A stretch of 64,000 nt of DNA from CAYQUC01 sp048061315 (GCA_048061315.1 JBGMRJ010000002.1:34916-98915), one strand, 5' to 3'. Positions 36,857-46,542 are shown, counted from the stretch's first letter. Notes: generated from the letters alone by a model not told the origin. A program made the numbers and translations.

Positions 36857-37630
36857 ATGCGGATTATAACAGCAAATGTAAATGGAATTCGGGCAGCAAA
36901 CAAAAAAGGATTTTTTGAGTGGTTAGCAAAACAAAAAGCCGATGTTGTTTGTATTCAGGAAACAAAAGCACAGGAAGAACAACTTGATGATCCGGTATTT
37001 CATCCAAAAGGTTATCACTGTTATTATTTTGATGCCGTAAAAAAAGGTTATAGTGGCGTGGCGTTATATTCTAAAAAGAAACCGGATAAAGTCATTCGCG
37101 GTTTAGGCTGGGATCATTGTGATACCGAAGGACGCTACATTCAGGCAGATTTTGGAAAACTGAGTGTTGCTTCATTGTACTTACCATCGGGCTCTTCGAG
37201 TGAAGAACGTCACAGTAATAAACTGGATTTTATGGAGCGCCTAATGGATGTGCTAAAAGGTTTTCGGCGAAAAAAACGCGAATATATTATTTGTGGTGAC
37301 TGGAATATCATACACAAAGAAATTGATATCAGGAATTTTAAACCGAATTTAAAAAACTCCGGTGTTACACAACCGGAACGGGAATGGCTGGATGAGCTAT
37401 TTGGCCCACGGGGATACATTGATGCGTTTCGTCAAATTAACAGCAAGGCCGATGAATACACCTGGTGGTCAAATCGAGGGCAGGCGAGAGCGAATAATGT
37501 TGGCTGGCGCATTGATTATCACGTTGCAACTCCTGTTGTTGGTGTTACTGCAAAAAAAACCTCAACCTATAAAGCAAAATGGTTTTCAGATCATGCACCA
37601 TTAATAATTGATTATGACTATACTCTTTAG
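36857..37630 (+). CDS. xthA: Exodeoxyribonuclease III, at the crc position
   Basis: 257 residues of the endonuclease/exonuclease/phosphatase fold. The location beside pyrE and regions such as LPSGSSSEERHSNK and RRKKREYI make it the positional counterpart of Pseudomonas Crc. Unlike Crc, it keeps the catalytic set: Glu34 in IQETKA, Asp/Asn in CGDWNI, Asp in WRIDYH and the final His in FSDHAPL. It should therefore be an active apurinic/3' exonuclease for DNA repair. A TATAAT lies at 36835-36840, but its -35 is uncertain. Confidence 0.93.
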   Translation: MRIITANVNGIRAANKKGFFEWLAKQKADVVCIQETKAQEEQLDDPVFHPKGYHCYYFDAVKKGYSGVALYSKKKPDKVIRGLGWDHCDTEGRYIQADFGKLSVASLYLPSGSSSEERHSNKLDFMERLMDVLKGFRRKKREYIICGDWNIIHKEIDIRNFKPNLKNSGVTQPEREWLDELFGPRGYIDAFRQINSKADEYTWWSNRGQARANNVGWRIDYHVATPVVGVTAKKTSTYKAKWFSDHAPLIIDYDYTL

Positions 37631-37657
37631 AATTTAAAACAATATTAATTCCTCATT

Positions 37658-39205
37658 ATGACTAATCAACAGCCAGTAACAAGACCTGATTGGCACCAAG
37701 CCTTGTTTACCTACTTCAAACCTAAAGTTCTGGTGATGTTGTTTTTAGGCTTTTCTGCAGGCTTACCACTATTATTAATTTTTTCATCGCTTTCTATCTG
37801 GTTACGAGAGGCAGGAGTTGCCCGATCTGAAGTGACTTATTTTAGTCTGGCTGCTCTGGCATTTTCGTTTAAATTTATTTGGGCTCCTCTGGTTGATAAA
37901 TTACCAATACCATTTCTATTTTCTATTTTGGGCCGACGCCGCAGTTGGTTGCTCGTCGCGCAATTTGCTATTGCGGCATCCATTGTTTCGATGGCGATGA
38001 CTGATCCTGTTTTAGGATTACAAGGCATGGCGTTTGCGGTAGTCGCTTTAGGTTTTTCTGCGGCTACTCAAGATATCGTTATTGATGCGTATCGTATTGA
38101 AGCGGCTGATGTTGATAATCAAGCTGCAATGTCAGCGATATACATTGCCGGTTATCGAATCGGAATGGTGGTTTCTGGTGCCGGTTCTTTGATACTGGCG
38201 GGAAAACTTGGAATAGAGGGGGAATATTTGTATTCTGCATGGCAACAAACGTATTTTGTCATGGCCGGCTTTACCCTGGTTGGAATCATTACCACTCTGA
38301 TCATAAAAGAACCCCGCGCTATTCAAAGTAACAGTAAATATATACATAGCCTACAGGACTACGCGCGATTCATTTTTTTATTCTTTATGTTTACAGCGGC
38401 TTTTATAGTTTGTTATTTGTATATTAGTGAGTTGGGTTTAAATTCAGATTTAATTAAATTCAGTTTTTTACTTGAATCATTACGTTTGATTATATCACTG
38501 ATTTTTTCAGTTATGGTCGCATACGGTTTAGTGTTGCTAAATATTGTTAATGGCGAAATGGTTTATTCGACATACATTGAACCTTTTATCGATTTTTTTA
38601 ACCGCTATCGAAATGTATTTGTTTTTATCTTATTGTTAATCGGTTTATATCGGGTATCGGATATCATTCTCGGGACAGTTGCCAATATTTTTTATGATGA
38701 TTTAGGGTTTACTAAAGAACAAATTGGTTACACTTCAAAAACATTCGGACTCATTATGACGATTGTTGGCGGTTTTACCGGTGGTATTCTCAGTGTCAGG
38801 TTTGGTGTGTTAAGAATTTTGTTACTCGGTGGCATTTTATCGGCAGTGACGAATTTATTGTTTATATATCTCGCTTCAACTGAGCCTGATATTCTATCAT
38901 TAAGTATAGTCATTGCTGCTGACAACTTGAGTGGCGGACTTGCAATGGCCGCTTTTGTAGCTTATTTGTCAGGTTTAACCAGTTTGTCATTTACAGCAAT
39001 GCAGTACGCTATTTTTAGTTCTTTAATGACTCTGGTGCCTAAAACTCTGAGTGCTTATTCAGGGACGATAGTTGATATGGTCGGTTATTCCTGGTTCTTT
39101 ATTGGCACAACATTAATTGGAGTTCCCGTTATCTTTCTGATTTTATATCTCATTGTGAAAGAAAAAACAGCTAAAAATTATTCCAATAACTTTACGGAAA
39201 GTTAA
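37658..39205 (+). CDS. ampG: AmpG-type muropeptide MFS transporter
   Basis: 515 residues with about 12-14 TM helices. The N-terminal region LVMLFLGFSAGLPLLLIFSSLSIWLREAGV, the loop FLFSILGRRRSWLL and AATQDIVIDAYRIE are signatures of AmpG permeases. They bring anhydromuropeptides back into the cytoplasm for peptidoglycan recycling. An extra hydrophobic segment (about 238-300) lies mid-protein. The stop overlaps the start of the next gene (TAATG), so the two are co-translated. Confidence 0.92.
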   Translation: MTNQQPVTRPDWHQALFTYFKPKVLVMLFLGFSAGLPLLLIFSSLSIWLREAGVARSEVTYFSLAALAFSFKFIWAPLVDKLPIPFLFSILGRRRSWLLVAQFAIAASIVSMAMTDPVLGLQGMAFAVVALGFSAATQDIVIDAYRIEAADVDNQAAMSAIYIAGYRIGMVVSGAGSLILAGKLGIEGEYLYSAWQQTYFVMAGFTLVGIITTLIIKEPRAIQSNSKYIHSLQDYARFIFLFFMFTAAFIVCYLYISELGLNSDLIKFSFLLESLRLIISLIFSVMVAYGLVLLNIVNGEMVYSTYIEPFIDFFNRYRNVFVFILLLIGLYRVSDIILGTVANIFYDDLGFTKEQIGYTSKTFGLIMTIVGGFTGGILSVRFGVLRILLLGGILSAVTNLLFIYLASTEPDILSLSIVIAADNLSGGLAMAAFVAYLSGLTSLSFTAMQYAIFSSLMTLVPKTLSAYSGTIVDMVGYSWFFIGTTLIGVPVIFLILYLIVKEKTAKNYSNNFTES

Positions 39206-39924
39206 TGTCAGATGAATTTACTTTATTAGGTGCTCTGATAGCCGGGTTACTCGGTGGTGTGCATTGCACCGGAATGTGTGGCGGTATTGTGAGTGCATTA
39301 AGCATGAATGTAAATGTAACTGCAAACGTAAATATTAAAACCAGAAAAAAAACAGATTCAGAAAAATCTAATAATTTTTTAATCTTGCTTTTTTATAATT
39401 TTGGACGAATCAGCTCATACAGTTTGGCTGGTCTATTTGCTGGTGGCGTCGGTTGGTGGTTGGCAAATTGGGTTTTTATTAATAAAGCTCAAATGATATT
39501 ACAAATCATTGCGGCACTGTTTATGTTATTACTCGGGCTCTATCTTGCAAACTGGTCTCGTTTATTGAGCCTGCTGGAACAGCCGGGTAGTATTCTCTGG
39601 AAGCGTATAGAACCATACGGCCGACGTTTTATTCCAGTAAGGCGATCACGTGATGCCTTACTATTAGGTTTTATCTGGGGTTGGTTACCTTGTGGATTGG
39701 TATACAGTATGCTGATCTGGTCGATTAGTGCCGGTAGTGCTTTACAAGGTGGATTGTTAATGTTGTTCTTCGGAATTGGCACTTTACCGAATTTATTACT
39801 AATGGGGCTCTTTGCTCAAAAAATCACGAAATGGTTTCAATTAAAGTGGTTACGAATGACTGCGGGGTTAACTATTATTGGTTTCGCTATTGTAATGTTA
39901 TATCGAGCAACTACTAATTTTTAA
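39205..39924 (+). CDS. SafE-like membrane protein with HCTGMCGG motif (COG2836 type)
   Basis: 239 residues, six TM helices. The first helix holds GGVHCTGMCGGIVSAL, the invariant His-Cys-Cys motif of this TauE/SafE subgroup. These proteins often lie in cytochrome oxidase or copper-handling clusters, so metal transport or assembly is suspected but not shown. A repeated element (LGFIWGWLPCGLVYSML) marks the second half. It is translationally coupled to ampG, an unusual pairing. Confidence 0.86.
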   Translation: MSDEFTLLGALIAGLLGGVHCTGMCGGIVSALSMNVNVTANVNIKTRKKTDSEKSNNFLILLFYNFGRISSYSLAGLFAGGVGWWLANWVFINKAQMILQIIAALFMLLLGLYLANWSRLLSLLEQPGSILWKRIEPYGRRFIPVRRSRDALLLGFIWGWLPCGLVYSMLIWSISAGSALQGGLLMLFFGIGTLPNLLLMGLFAQKITKWFQLKWLRMTAGLTIIGFAIVMLYRATTNF

Positions 39925-39949
39925 TAATTAACATTTTAGGAAATTACAT

Positions 39950-39968
39950 CCTCTCCCTTTGGGAGAGG
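39950..39968. terminator. GC-rich hairpin between convergent genes
   Basis: CCTCTCCC-TTT-GGGAGAGG, 8-bp stem, followed by an AT-rich stretch with T clusters. It lies between the SafE-like gene and the convergent DUF4426 gene. Confidence 0.65.
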
Positions 39969-39977
39969 CATTTAATT

Positions 39978-40424
39978 TTATTTTGTAAAAAATTGTTGCC
40001 GAAAAGTAACCTTGAGTGGTTTATCCTTACCTTCAACTTTGATGTCAACAGAAAAATCCAGTGTTTCCCGATTGGCTACTGAGAAATCACTAATATAATA
40101 AATAGCATCTCCTTCTTTAATTTCTTTTATATCCAGGTTTTTTAGTTGTCCTGTTAAATTACTGGCTGTACCCGATACATCAGCTGTGACAGCAGTATGG
40201 GTTTTATTTTTTTTCTGAATCGCGATATTAATCATACCGCGATTTTTACTGCGTCTGATATTATACTGCTTTGCAGTTTTTGGATGTAATATATCAGTGG
40301 TAAAGGCATTATAATGAACAATGTAATCATCGTAATCTTTCGATTTTTCAGCATAAACTGTACCGACCATCGCAAAAAATAGTACTGTAATTAATGTTAA
40401 AATATTTTTATTTTGTATTAGCAT
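39978..40424 (-). CDS. DUF4426 periplasmic protein
   Basis: 148 residues with a signal peptide (1-25, ending VYA). The mature part starts with KDYDDYIVHYNAFTTDILHPKTAKQYNI, the DUF4426 pattern, and is beta-rich throughout. The family lies next to metW in many gammaproteobacteria, as here, but has no known function. A 129-base space separates it from metW. Confidence 0.88.
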   Translation of the reverse strand: MLIQNKNILTLITVLFFAMVGTVYAEKSKDYDDYIVHYNAFTTDILHPKTAKQYNIRRSKNRGMINIAIQKKNKTHTAVTADVSGTASNLTGQLKNLDIKEIKEGDAIYYISDFSVANRETLDFSVDIKVEGKDKPLKVTFRQQFFTK

Positions 40425-40553
40425 AATGACTCCTCCGAAAGTTCTTAACTACAGTTAAACTATAGCTCAAATTCGATTGAGATAAATAAATAAGAATTTT
40501 TATTTAAATTCAGAGAGTTAACCTGGTATGTGGTTATTTGTAGGTATTTGATT

Positions 40554-41165
40554 TTATTGCTTCTGAATTCGGTATAAGGCAATTTGCCCCATTAAGTTTG
40601 GAAACAGGTTAATACTAATATGATTGATGTGTTCATTATCGCCAACGCTGCGGTGCATGATTTTAATGGCTTTTTCATGACAAAAATCTTCAAAATTTTT
40701 CAAGGTACACAAATGAATATTAGGAGTGTCGAACCATTGGTGCGATAAACTGGGTGTCACCGGCATTCTCCCCAATAGTAATTGCAAGCGACAAGACCAG
40801 TAACCAAAGTTTGGGAATGTCACAATACCTTCTCGTCCGATTCGCAGTATTTCTTCAAGTAGTTTGTCCGGGTACTGAATGGCCTGTAAGGTTTGCGTCA
40901 TGATGACGTAATCAAATGAGTTATTGTCAAAATCAGATAATCCGGCATCCAGGTTTGTTTGAATAACATTAACGCCGTTTTTAATGCATTGCACAATATT
41001 GTCATCATCAATTTCCAGTCCATAACCCGTTACGTTTAAATTGTCCTGTAAATATTTTAATAACGTGCCATCACCACAACCGAGATCCAATACTCGCGAA
41101 TTCGGTTTTATCCATTTTATAATGGCCTTCATCTCGGGACGCAATTCAGCACTAATAACACTCAT
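40554..41165 (-). CDS. metW: Methionine biosynthesis protein MetW
   Basis: 203 residues of a class I SAM methyltransferase-like fold: RVLDLGCGDGTLLKYL (motif I), TGYGLEIDDDNI, DYVIMTQTLQAIQYPDKLL and the MetW-typical GIVTFPNFGYWSCRLQLLLGRMP. MetW acts with MetX in homoserine acylation in several proteobacteria. Overlaps the end of metX by 4 bases, so the two are coupled. Confidence 0.95.
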   Translation of the reverse strand: MSVISAELRPEMKAIIKWIKPNSRVLDLGCGDGTLLKYLQDNLNVTGYGLEIDDDNIVQCIKNGVNVIQTNLDAGLSDFDNNSFDYVIMTQTLQAIQYPDKLLEEILRIGREGIVTFPNFGYWSCRLQLLLGRMPVTPSLSHQWFDTPNIHLCTLKNFEDFCHEKAIKIMHRSVGDNEHINHISINLFPNLMGQIALYRIQKQ

Positions 41166-42334
41166 CGCTCAGACTCCAGCAGACACTCACTAGCGACATT
41201 GTTCATGTATGCTGTGAATACATTATAATAATAGGGAATGGGCATTAAGAAGGCATCATGACCTTGATGAGCTTCAATCTCAGAGTAACTAACATCAATA
41301 TTTTTATCGAGTAATGCTTTAACAATTTCTCTGGAACGTTCAGGCGAAAAGCGCCAGTCACTGGTAAATGCCGCAATAAAAAATTTGGCTTTAACACCAG
41401 ACAGTGCTTTTGATAAGTTATTGTCAAATTCACTCGCTGGATCAAAATAATCCAGTGCCTTGGTCATCAGCAAATAGGTATTAGCATCAAATCGTTCGGC
41501 AAATGATTTTCCCTGATGGCGTAAATAACTCTCCACCTGAAAATCGGCATCATAGCCATAGGTTAATGTTCCATCGCGTAGCTCACGGCCAAATTTGCTG
41601 CCCATGGCCGTGTCTGACAAGTAGGTAATGTGGCCAAGCATTCGCGCCAGCATGATGCCATTACGTGGAATGGTGTCATGTTCATAGTAATGACCCTGAT
41701 GAAAGTCTGGATCGGACATAATGGATTGTCGTGCAACTTCGTTGAACGCAATATTCTGGGCTGACAATTTCGGAGCTGCCGCTATTACGGCGCAGTGGCG
41801 CATCGCGTCAGGGAAACTAATGGCCCATTGTAGCGCCTGCATACCGCCAAGGCTTCCGCCAACCACGGCCGCCCACTGATTAATATTAAATTGGTCCATT
41901 AAGCGTTTTTGGCTGTTAACCCAATCGACAACTGTTACTACGGGAAAGTCCGGACCATAGGGTTTATTGGTCTCGGGGTTAATGTGCATTGGTCCGGTAG
42001 AACCTTTACAACCACCGAGATTATTCGAACTGATAACAAAAAATTTATTGGTATCGATAGGTTTACCTGGTCCGATGTAGGCATCCCACCAGCCGGGTTT
42101 TTTATCGTTTTCGCTGTATTTACCGGCAGCGTGATGATCACTACTGAGGGCATGACAAATTAACACCGCATTGTCTTTATTTTTATTTAACGCACCATAG
42201 GTTTCAACGATTAACTCATAATTTGATAAGGAAACACCACACTGTAACTTAATAGCATCGTTAAACTCAATAACCTGAGATGAGACTAGACCCACTGAAT
42301 CGGAGCTGGCATTCGCTGTAGTGTTATCTGACAT
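41162..42334 (-). CDS. metX: Homoserine O-acyltransferase MetX
   Basis: 390 residues of the alpha/beta-hydrolase fold. The nucleophile is Ser in VVGGSLGGMQALQW, with the acid in FTSDWRFSPER and the His in EAHQGHDAFLM. The N-terminal CGVSLSNYELIVETYG and GPGKPIDTNKFFV also fit. It acylates homoserine for methionine synthesis. Whether acetyl- or succinyl-CoA is used cannot be decided by eye. The upstream 142 bases contain TTGACA at 42440-42435 (minus strand) and a small CTAATC/GATTAG palindrome. Confidence 0.95.
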   Translation of the reverse strand: MSDNTTANASSDSVGLVSSQVIEFNDAIKLQCGVSLSNYELIVETYGALNKNKDNAVLICHALSSDHHAAGKYSENDKKPGWWDAYIGPGKPIDTNKFFVISSNNLGGCKGSTGPMHINPETNKPYGPDFPVVTVVDWVNSQKRLMDQFNINQWAAVVGGSLGGMQALQWAISFPDAMRHCAVIAAAPKLSAQNIAFNEVARQSIMSDPDFHQGHYYEHDTIPRNGIMLARMLGHITYLSDTAMGSKFGRELRDGTLTYGYDADFQVESYLRHQGKSFAERFDANTYLLMTKALDYFDPASEFDNNLSKALSGVKAKFFIAAFTSDWRFSPERSREIVKALLDKNIDVSYSEIEAHQGHDAFLMPIPYYYNVFTAYMNNVASECLLESER

Positions 42335-42476
42335 GATGTGAAATCTGAACTAATAATACCTGATTTGATTAACTACTTTATTTTTCCGTAAAACGCAGTC
42401 TAATCAGCCGCCCGGATTAGTGCAACATTATTTATGTCAAATTTGATTAATTAACAGGGCTCTACAAAAAAATTAA

Positions 42477-44423
42477 TTATGCAACAGCAGCATCATCCGA
42501 TTCATTTAAAAACGAATCAAGAGGCTTATTAATAGTTTCCATCAGCATATTGATGTCATTTAACTGTTGTTTTAATTGTTTTGTGGTCGTTTCAAGTTCG
42601 CTTATGCGGCTTTGCAAGGTATTACGCGATTCATTTATTTTACGTAAACTTTCAAGGCGTTTTTCCATTTGAGATTTATGCTCTTTAATTCGAGCAACCA
42701 GTGGTGCCATGGCAGCTTTGCCCCAGGTAGCGGAGTCCTGATTGGCATTATAAAATGTGTTTCGGGCATGACTTACCATTGAAATAAAGAATTTTTTAAC
42801 AACAAAGCTTTGTTCGGTCATGGTGGTTAAACTACTGCGTCGATATGCTTCTGCCTCATTATATAATCTATCCATGTCGCGTTTGTATTTCGTGAAACTG
42901 AATAACCGAGGCTTGGTTTCCTGCAGTCCATGTTCTTTATTAAAATTTCGATATATGGTTTGAATCAGGGTGTTGAGTTGATCAACCTGTCTTGATGCAT
43001 CCCGGGTCATGCCGGTAACGACATCAAAAAAAGCCTTCATATTGGATTTTAAACCACCTGTCGTCCAGGTCTTTGACATGCTTTTACGCGTGTCAGACAT
43101 TACATTATCTAATTCAGTAATGCTTAATATTTGCATTATTTTTTTCATTTGTTCAGAGAAAATTTTCTTATTGGATTGAAAACTTTCAACGCTCTTATGA
43201 TAAGTAACTTGCTCTTGTCGGGTTTTTTTCATTAAGTGTTGAATAACGTCTTCGTTTTTACCACTTAATCCCTGCAAATCTTTTAATTGTTTGTGTGAGT
43301 CCAATAACCGTGATGCAATCAAGTCATAGGAGGTTTTTGCCATCGAGCCGATTTCTGCGACGACATTGTCTCTTACAATAATTTGTTTCTGAGGCAAGAT
43401 GTCCTGCGATAAAATTGCCTCGAGTGTTAATATATTGCTTTTTTGCAGTAATTCAGTATCGTGCCGAATTTTAGCTAACAGGCCTTTTTGTGCGGATACT
43501 GGAAAAACATTGGTAGCATCAATGCCGAGCATTTTTGCAGCCGTTTGGCGTTGGGCGTTAATCGTTTTAGCGATACTGTTTTCGTCTTTTAATTCATCCC
43601 ATAAAGTATCAATTTTATTTAAGACAATTATTCGGCCATGTTTGCCATCATCTTCGAGTGGTTTAACGTGATTAGTCCACATCGTCATATCTGATTTAGT
43701 TACACCGGTATCAGCCGCAAGGATAAATATTACAGCTTGTGCATTTGGTAACATATTGAGCGTTAATTCCGGTTCACTACCAATGGCATTGAGCCCTGGT
43801 GTATCGAGTATGGTTAAGCCTTCTTGTAATAAGGGATGTGGGAAACTAATTAAGGCATGTCGCCACATTGGAATATCAATTTTGCCATCATGTACTTCTG
43901 TTTCATCAAATAAATTTAATCTTTTTGCTTCTTCAATTGAAACGGATTTTGTACGCACCACTTCTCTAAATGCCGTGGCCATATTTTCAGATGAGCTAGT
44001 ATCGAGATCAATTGAAGTCCAGTGAATTGGAATACGTTTGTACTCCAGTATGCTCATATCTTCTAAACGGGTTTCGATAGGCAATAAACGGATGTAACTT
44101 TGACTGGATTCAGTATCATAAAATAATTCGGTTGGACACATCGTGGTACGCCCGGCATCTGAGGGTAATAATCGGCGATCATACTCTGAGAAAAAAATGG
44201 CATTGATGAGTTCGGTTTTGCCTCGGGCAAATTCAGCAACAAAAGCGATGGTGAGTTGATCGGATTTAAGTGTTTCAATTAATTCAAAGATGCGCAATTC
44301 CGCTTCAGGAGTGGACATCTGATTGTCGTTCAACCAGTCTTTATATTTGTCCATCGATGAAATTAAATCGTGTTTCCAACGGCCATAGGCCTGCATTTGA
44401 TCTGTAAAACGGTCTTTTGCCAT
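42477..44423 (-). CDS. Bacterial dynamin-like GTPase
   Basis: 648 residues. The GTPase domain (about 50-300) shows P-loop AEFARGKTELINAIF, G2 Thr in AGRTTMCPTE, G3 LDTPGLNAIG and G4 VLNKIDTL. A long helical region follows (about 340-640), including a probable coiled coil near the end (SRISELETTTKQLKQQL). This is the layout of bacterial dynamin-like proteins, which remodel or protect membranes. It lies alone, without the second DLP often encoded in tandem, between metX and yggU, where the conserved cluster normally continues. Flanks of 142 and 290 bases suggest its own transcription unit. Confidence 0.9.
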   Translation of the reverse strand: MAKDRFTDQMQAYGRWKHDLISSMDKYKDWLNDNQMSTPEAELRIFELIETLKSDQLTIAFVAEFARGKTELINAIFFSEYDRRLLPSDAGRTTMCPTELFYDTESSQSYIRLLPIETRLEDMSILEYKRIPIHWTSIDLDTSSSENMATAFREVVRTKSVSIEEAKRLNLFDETEVHDGKIDIPMWRHALISFPHPLLQEGLTILDTPGLNAIGSEPELTLNMLPNAQAVIFILAADTGVTKSDMTMWTNHVKPLEDDGKHGRIIVLNKIDTLWDELKDENSIAKTINAQRQTAAKMLGIDATNVFPVSAQKGLLAKIRHDTELLQKSNILTLEAILSQDILPQKQIIVRDNVVAEIGSMAKTSYDLIASRLLDSHKQLKDLQGLSGKNEDVIQHLMKKTRQEQVTYHKSVESFQSNKKIFSEQMKKIMQILSITELDNVMSDTRKSMSKTWTTGGLKSNMKAFFDVVTGMTRDASRQVDQLNTLIQTIYRNFNKEHGLQETKPRLFSFTKYKRDMDRLYNEAEAYRRSSLTTMTEQSFVVKKFFISMVSHARNTFYNANQDSATWGKAAMAPLVARIKEHKSQMEKRLESLRKINESRNTLQSRISELETTTKQLKQQLNDINMLMETINKPLDSFLNESDDAAVA

Positions 44424-44713
44424 TTAATGAAACCTCAAATTCCTTTCTTTAACAACAATATAGCTTTAATCCGTTAATGAAAAAAGGTGTTTTCGCTATT
44501 ATTTGTATTAAATTGTTTAATATTTATTCAAGTTGTGATTGTTCTTTTATTTTATCGGCTATGTAAAAAAAAGCTTTATTATATAGTATGTATAAACTGT
44601 GATGATGTTCATTTCTTATTATAGCAAAATCTTAAATTTCAATACTGAAATTATGGATTTATTTGTATTTTAAATTCGATCAAGGGTAATGAATTATTAT
44701 TATGTTCAAATCA

Positions 44714-45025
44714 CTATTGGATTAAAAAATTGTCAGGGATTTTACATGTCCCGGTTATTTCCAATAATTTTATGCGATTAGTTTGACCACGGCATATTTT
44801 AATCTGATTTTTTTTAATATTAAAGCACTTTGCCAGATATTTTATGAGATAGTGGTTAGCTTCACCATCCACTGGTTTGGCACGTATTCGAATTTTAATG
44901 GCAACGCCGTGTTTACCAATCACTTCATCGCAACTAGCGTTGGTTTGAACAAAAATTCTGAGACGAATTAAATTATCATTCACCCGGTAACACGGACTTT
45001 TAACCGTCAATTCTGATGAACACAT
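44714..45025 (-). CDS. YggU/DUF167 family protein
   Basis: 103 residues, the normal size. Conserved signature: VKIRIRAKPVDGEANHYLIKYLAKCFNIKKNQIKI, then RGQTNRIKLLEI. Small cytoplasmic alpha/beta protein of unknown function, almost always next to yggT as here (33 bases apart). The 290 bases downstream are AT-rich and hold no recognisable gene. Confidence 0.92.
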   Translation of the reverse strand: MCSSELTVKSPCYRVNDNLIRLRIFVQTNASCDEVIGKHGVAIKIRIRAKPVDGEANHYLIKYLAKCFNIKKNQIKICRGQTNRIKLLEITGTCKIPDNFLIQ

Positions 45026-45058
45026 GTTTGTTCAATTATTTAAATTGTATGGATGTTG

Positions 45059-45643
45059 TTAGCGGTAACTGCCCAGTGGATCAGCGTAATATAAAATTGG
45101 CGCGGCTATTAAGAATTTCGCAAAGATTAATACAGCAATAGCAATCAGGGGTGATAAATCCAGGCCAGACATCGGTGGGATGATTCTTCGAATGGGGCGC
45201 ATTAGAGGCTCGATAATTTGATAAATTAAATTCAAAACAGGATTATAACTGCCACCTTGTACAATCCAGCTCGCAATCACGGCAACGAATACACCGATAA
45301 AGTAGATCGTAATAAAAGTATCGGCAACTTCACCTATGGTGAGTAATATCATGCTTGAAATACCCGGTAATTGTCTGCCTGGTAATAGATTGACCAGAAT
45401 AATTTCTGCTATTTGCACAACAAAAACCAACACTAATGAGGATAAGTCAATTCCCCATAAACCTGGAATAAAACGTCGCAGTGGTTTAAGTGCCGGGTTG
45501 GTCACTTTAACGATAAAGGATCCAACCGGATTGCTATAGTCTGCCCGGACTAATTGCATCAGAAAGCGCACGATAAGCGCAAAAATAAAAAAACCGAAAA
45601 ATAACTTAATGACTAATGCCATTGCACTACTAAAAAAATACAT
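45059..45643 (-). CDS. yggT: YggT family membrane protein
   Basis: 194 residues made of two YggT repeats, each ending with the motif NPxLxPxRRxIPxxxGxDLSxL (NPALKPLRRFIPGLWGIDLSSL and a second copy around PLMRPIRRIIPPMSGLDLSPL). Four TM helices are predicted. Linked to osmotic or membrane homeostasis in some bacteria. It follows proC by 7 bases. Confidence 0.93.
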   Translation of the reverse strand: MYFFSSAMALVIKLFFGFFIFALIVRFLMQLVRADYSNPVGSFIVKVTNPALKPLRRFIPGLWGIDLSSLVLVFVVQIAEIILVNLLPGRQLPGISSMILLTIGEVADTFITIYFIGVFVAVIASWIVQGGSYNPVLNLIYQIIEPLMRPIRRIIPPMSGLDLSPLIAIAVLIFAKFLIAAPILYYADPLGSYR

Positions 45644-45650
45644 TGTATTT

Positions 45651-46475
45651 TTATTCTCCTAATTCATCAGCCAGTGTTTTTGCACGTTGCTGGGCGGCAA
45701 ATAAGCCACGAGAAAACAACTCCATCATTCCGCCATTTTCAAATTCAGTAATCGCCGCAGCAGTTGTGCCTCCCGGTGAGGTCACTTTTTTGCGTAATTC
45801 AGCGGGATCTTGTTTAACTTCAATAGCAAGTTTGGCTGCTCCGAGCGCAGTTTGCAAACACAGTAATCGTGCGGTTTCAGGGTTCAAGCCCATTTTTACA
45901 GCCGATTGCTCCATGGCTTCCATAACATAGAAAAAATAAGCAGGACCACTACCGGATAACGCGGTAACGGCATCCATATCCGACTCTTTGTCGAGCCAAA
46001 CGGTAAGCCCAACGGCACGCATAATTGATTCTGCTGTATCATGTTGTTGCTGATTAACATTGGCATTTGCAAATAATGCGGTTGCACCAGATTTAACTAA
46101 CGCCGGGGTATTTGGCATGCAGCGTACAATGCAGGCTTCGAATCCAAGCCATTGCCGGATTACCGGTTCCGGTATTCCGGCTGCAATGCTGATAAATAAT
46201 TGGGAGCGATTATTACTACCTGATAATTCTAAAATTACCTGCTTGAGGATTTGAGGTTTTACTGCAAAAACGACAATGTCGGCATTGGTAACGGCATCTT
46301 TATTTGCTTTTTCAGTTGAAATACCAAAATCGGCATGCAAGCCTGCACGAACGGCTTCACCCGGATCGGAAACGTGTATTTTATCGGGCTTAACACCACT
46401 TTTAATTAAGCCACTAATGAGGCTTCGTGCCATATTGCCGCCGCCGACAAAAGCGATATTCGTATTTTTATCCAT
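45651..46475 (-). CDS. proC: Pyrroline-5-carboxylate reductase
   Basis: 274 residues. The N-terminal Rossmann motif is NIAFVGGGNMARSLISG, then VFAVKPQ, and the C-terminal signature is ALSGSGPAYFFYVMEAM with LRKKVTSPGGTTAAAI. It reduces pyrroline-5-carboxylate to proline with NAD(P)H. It is the second gene of the yggS-proC-yggT-yggU unit, 67 bases after yggS. Confidence 0.97.
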   Translation of the reverse strand: MDKNTNIAFVGGGNMARSLISGLIKSGVKPDKIHVSDPGEAVRAGLHADFGISTEKANKDAVTNADIVVFAVKPQILKQVILELSGSNNRSQLFISIAAGIPEPVIRQWLGFEACIVRCMPNTPALVKSGATALFANANVNQQQHDTAESIMRAVGLTVWLDKESDMDAVTALSGSGPAYFFYVMEAMEQSAVKMGLNPETARLLCLQTALGAAKLAIEVKQDPAELRKKVTSPGGTTAAAITEFENGGMMELFSRGLFAAQQRAKTLADELGE

Positions 46476-46542
46476 ACTGGTAATTTACTCGAATTTAGTG
46501 TTTAAATCAAAGTGAAGCCTGGCTTACTTGATCTGGATCTTA

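Noticed and set aside
42335..42476. SAM-type riboswitch upstream of metX
   Set aside because: The leader has only a 6-bp CTAATC/GATTAG palindrome and none of the conserved SAM riboswitch core that I can recognise.
43399..44278. Several 70-90 codon frames within the dynamin gene
   Set aside because: Shadow frames of the 648-residue GTPase; no independent start signals.
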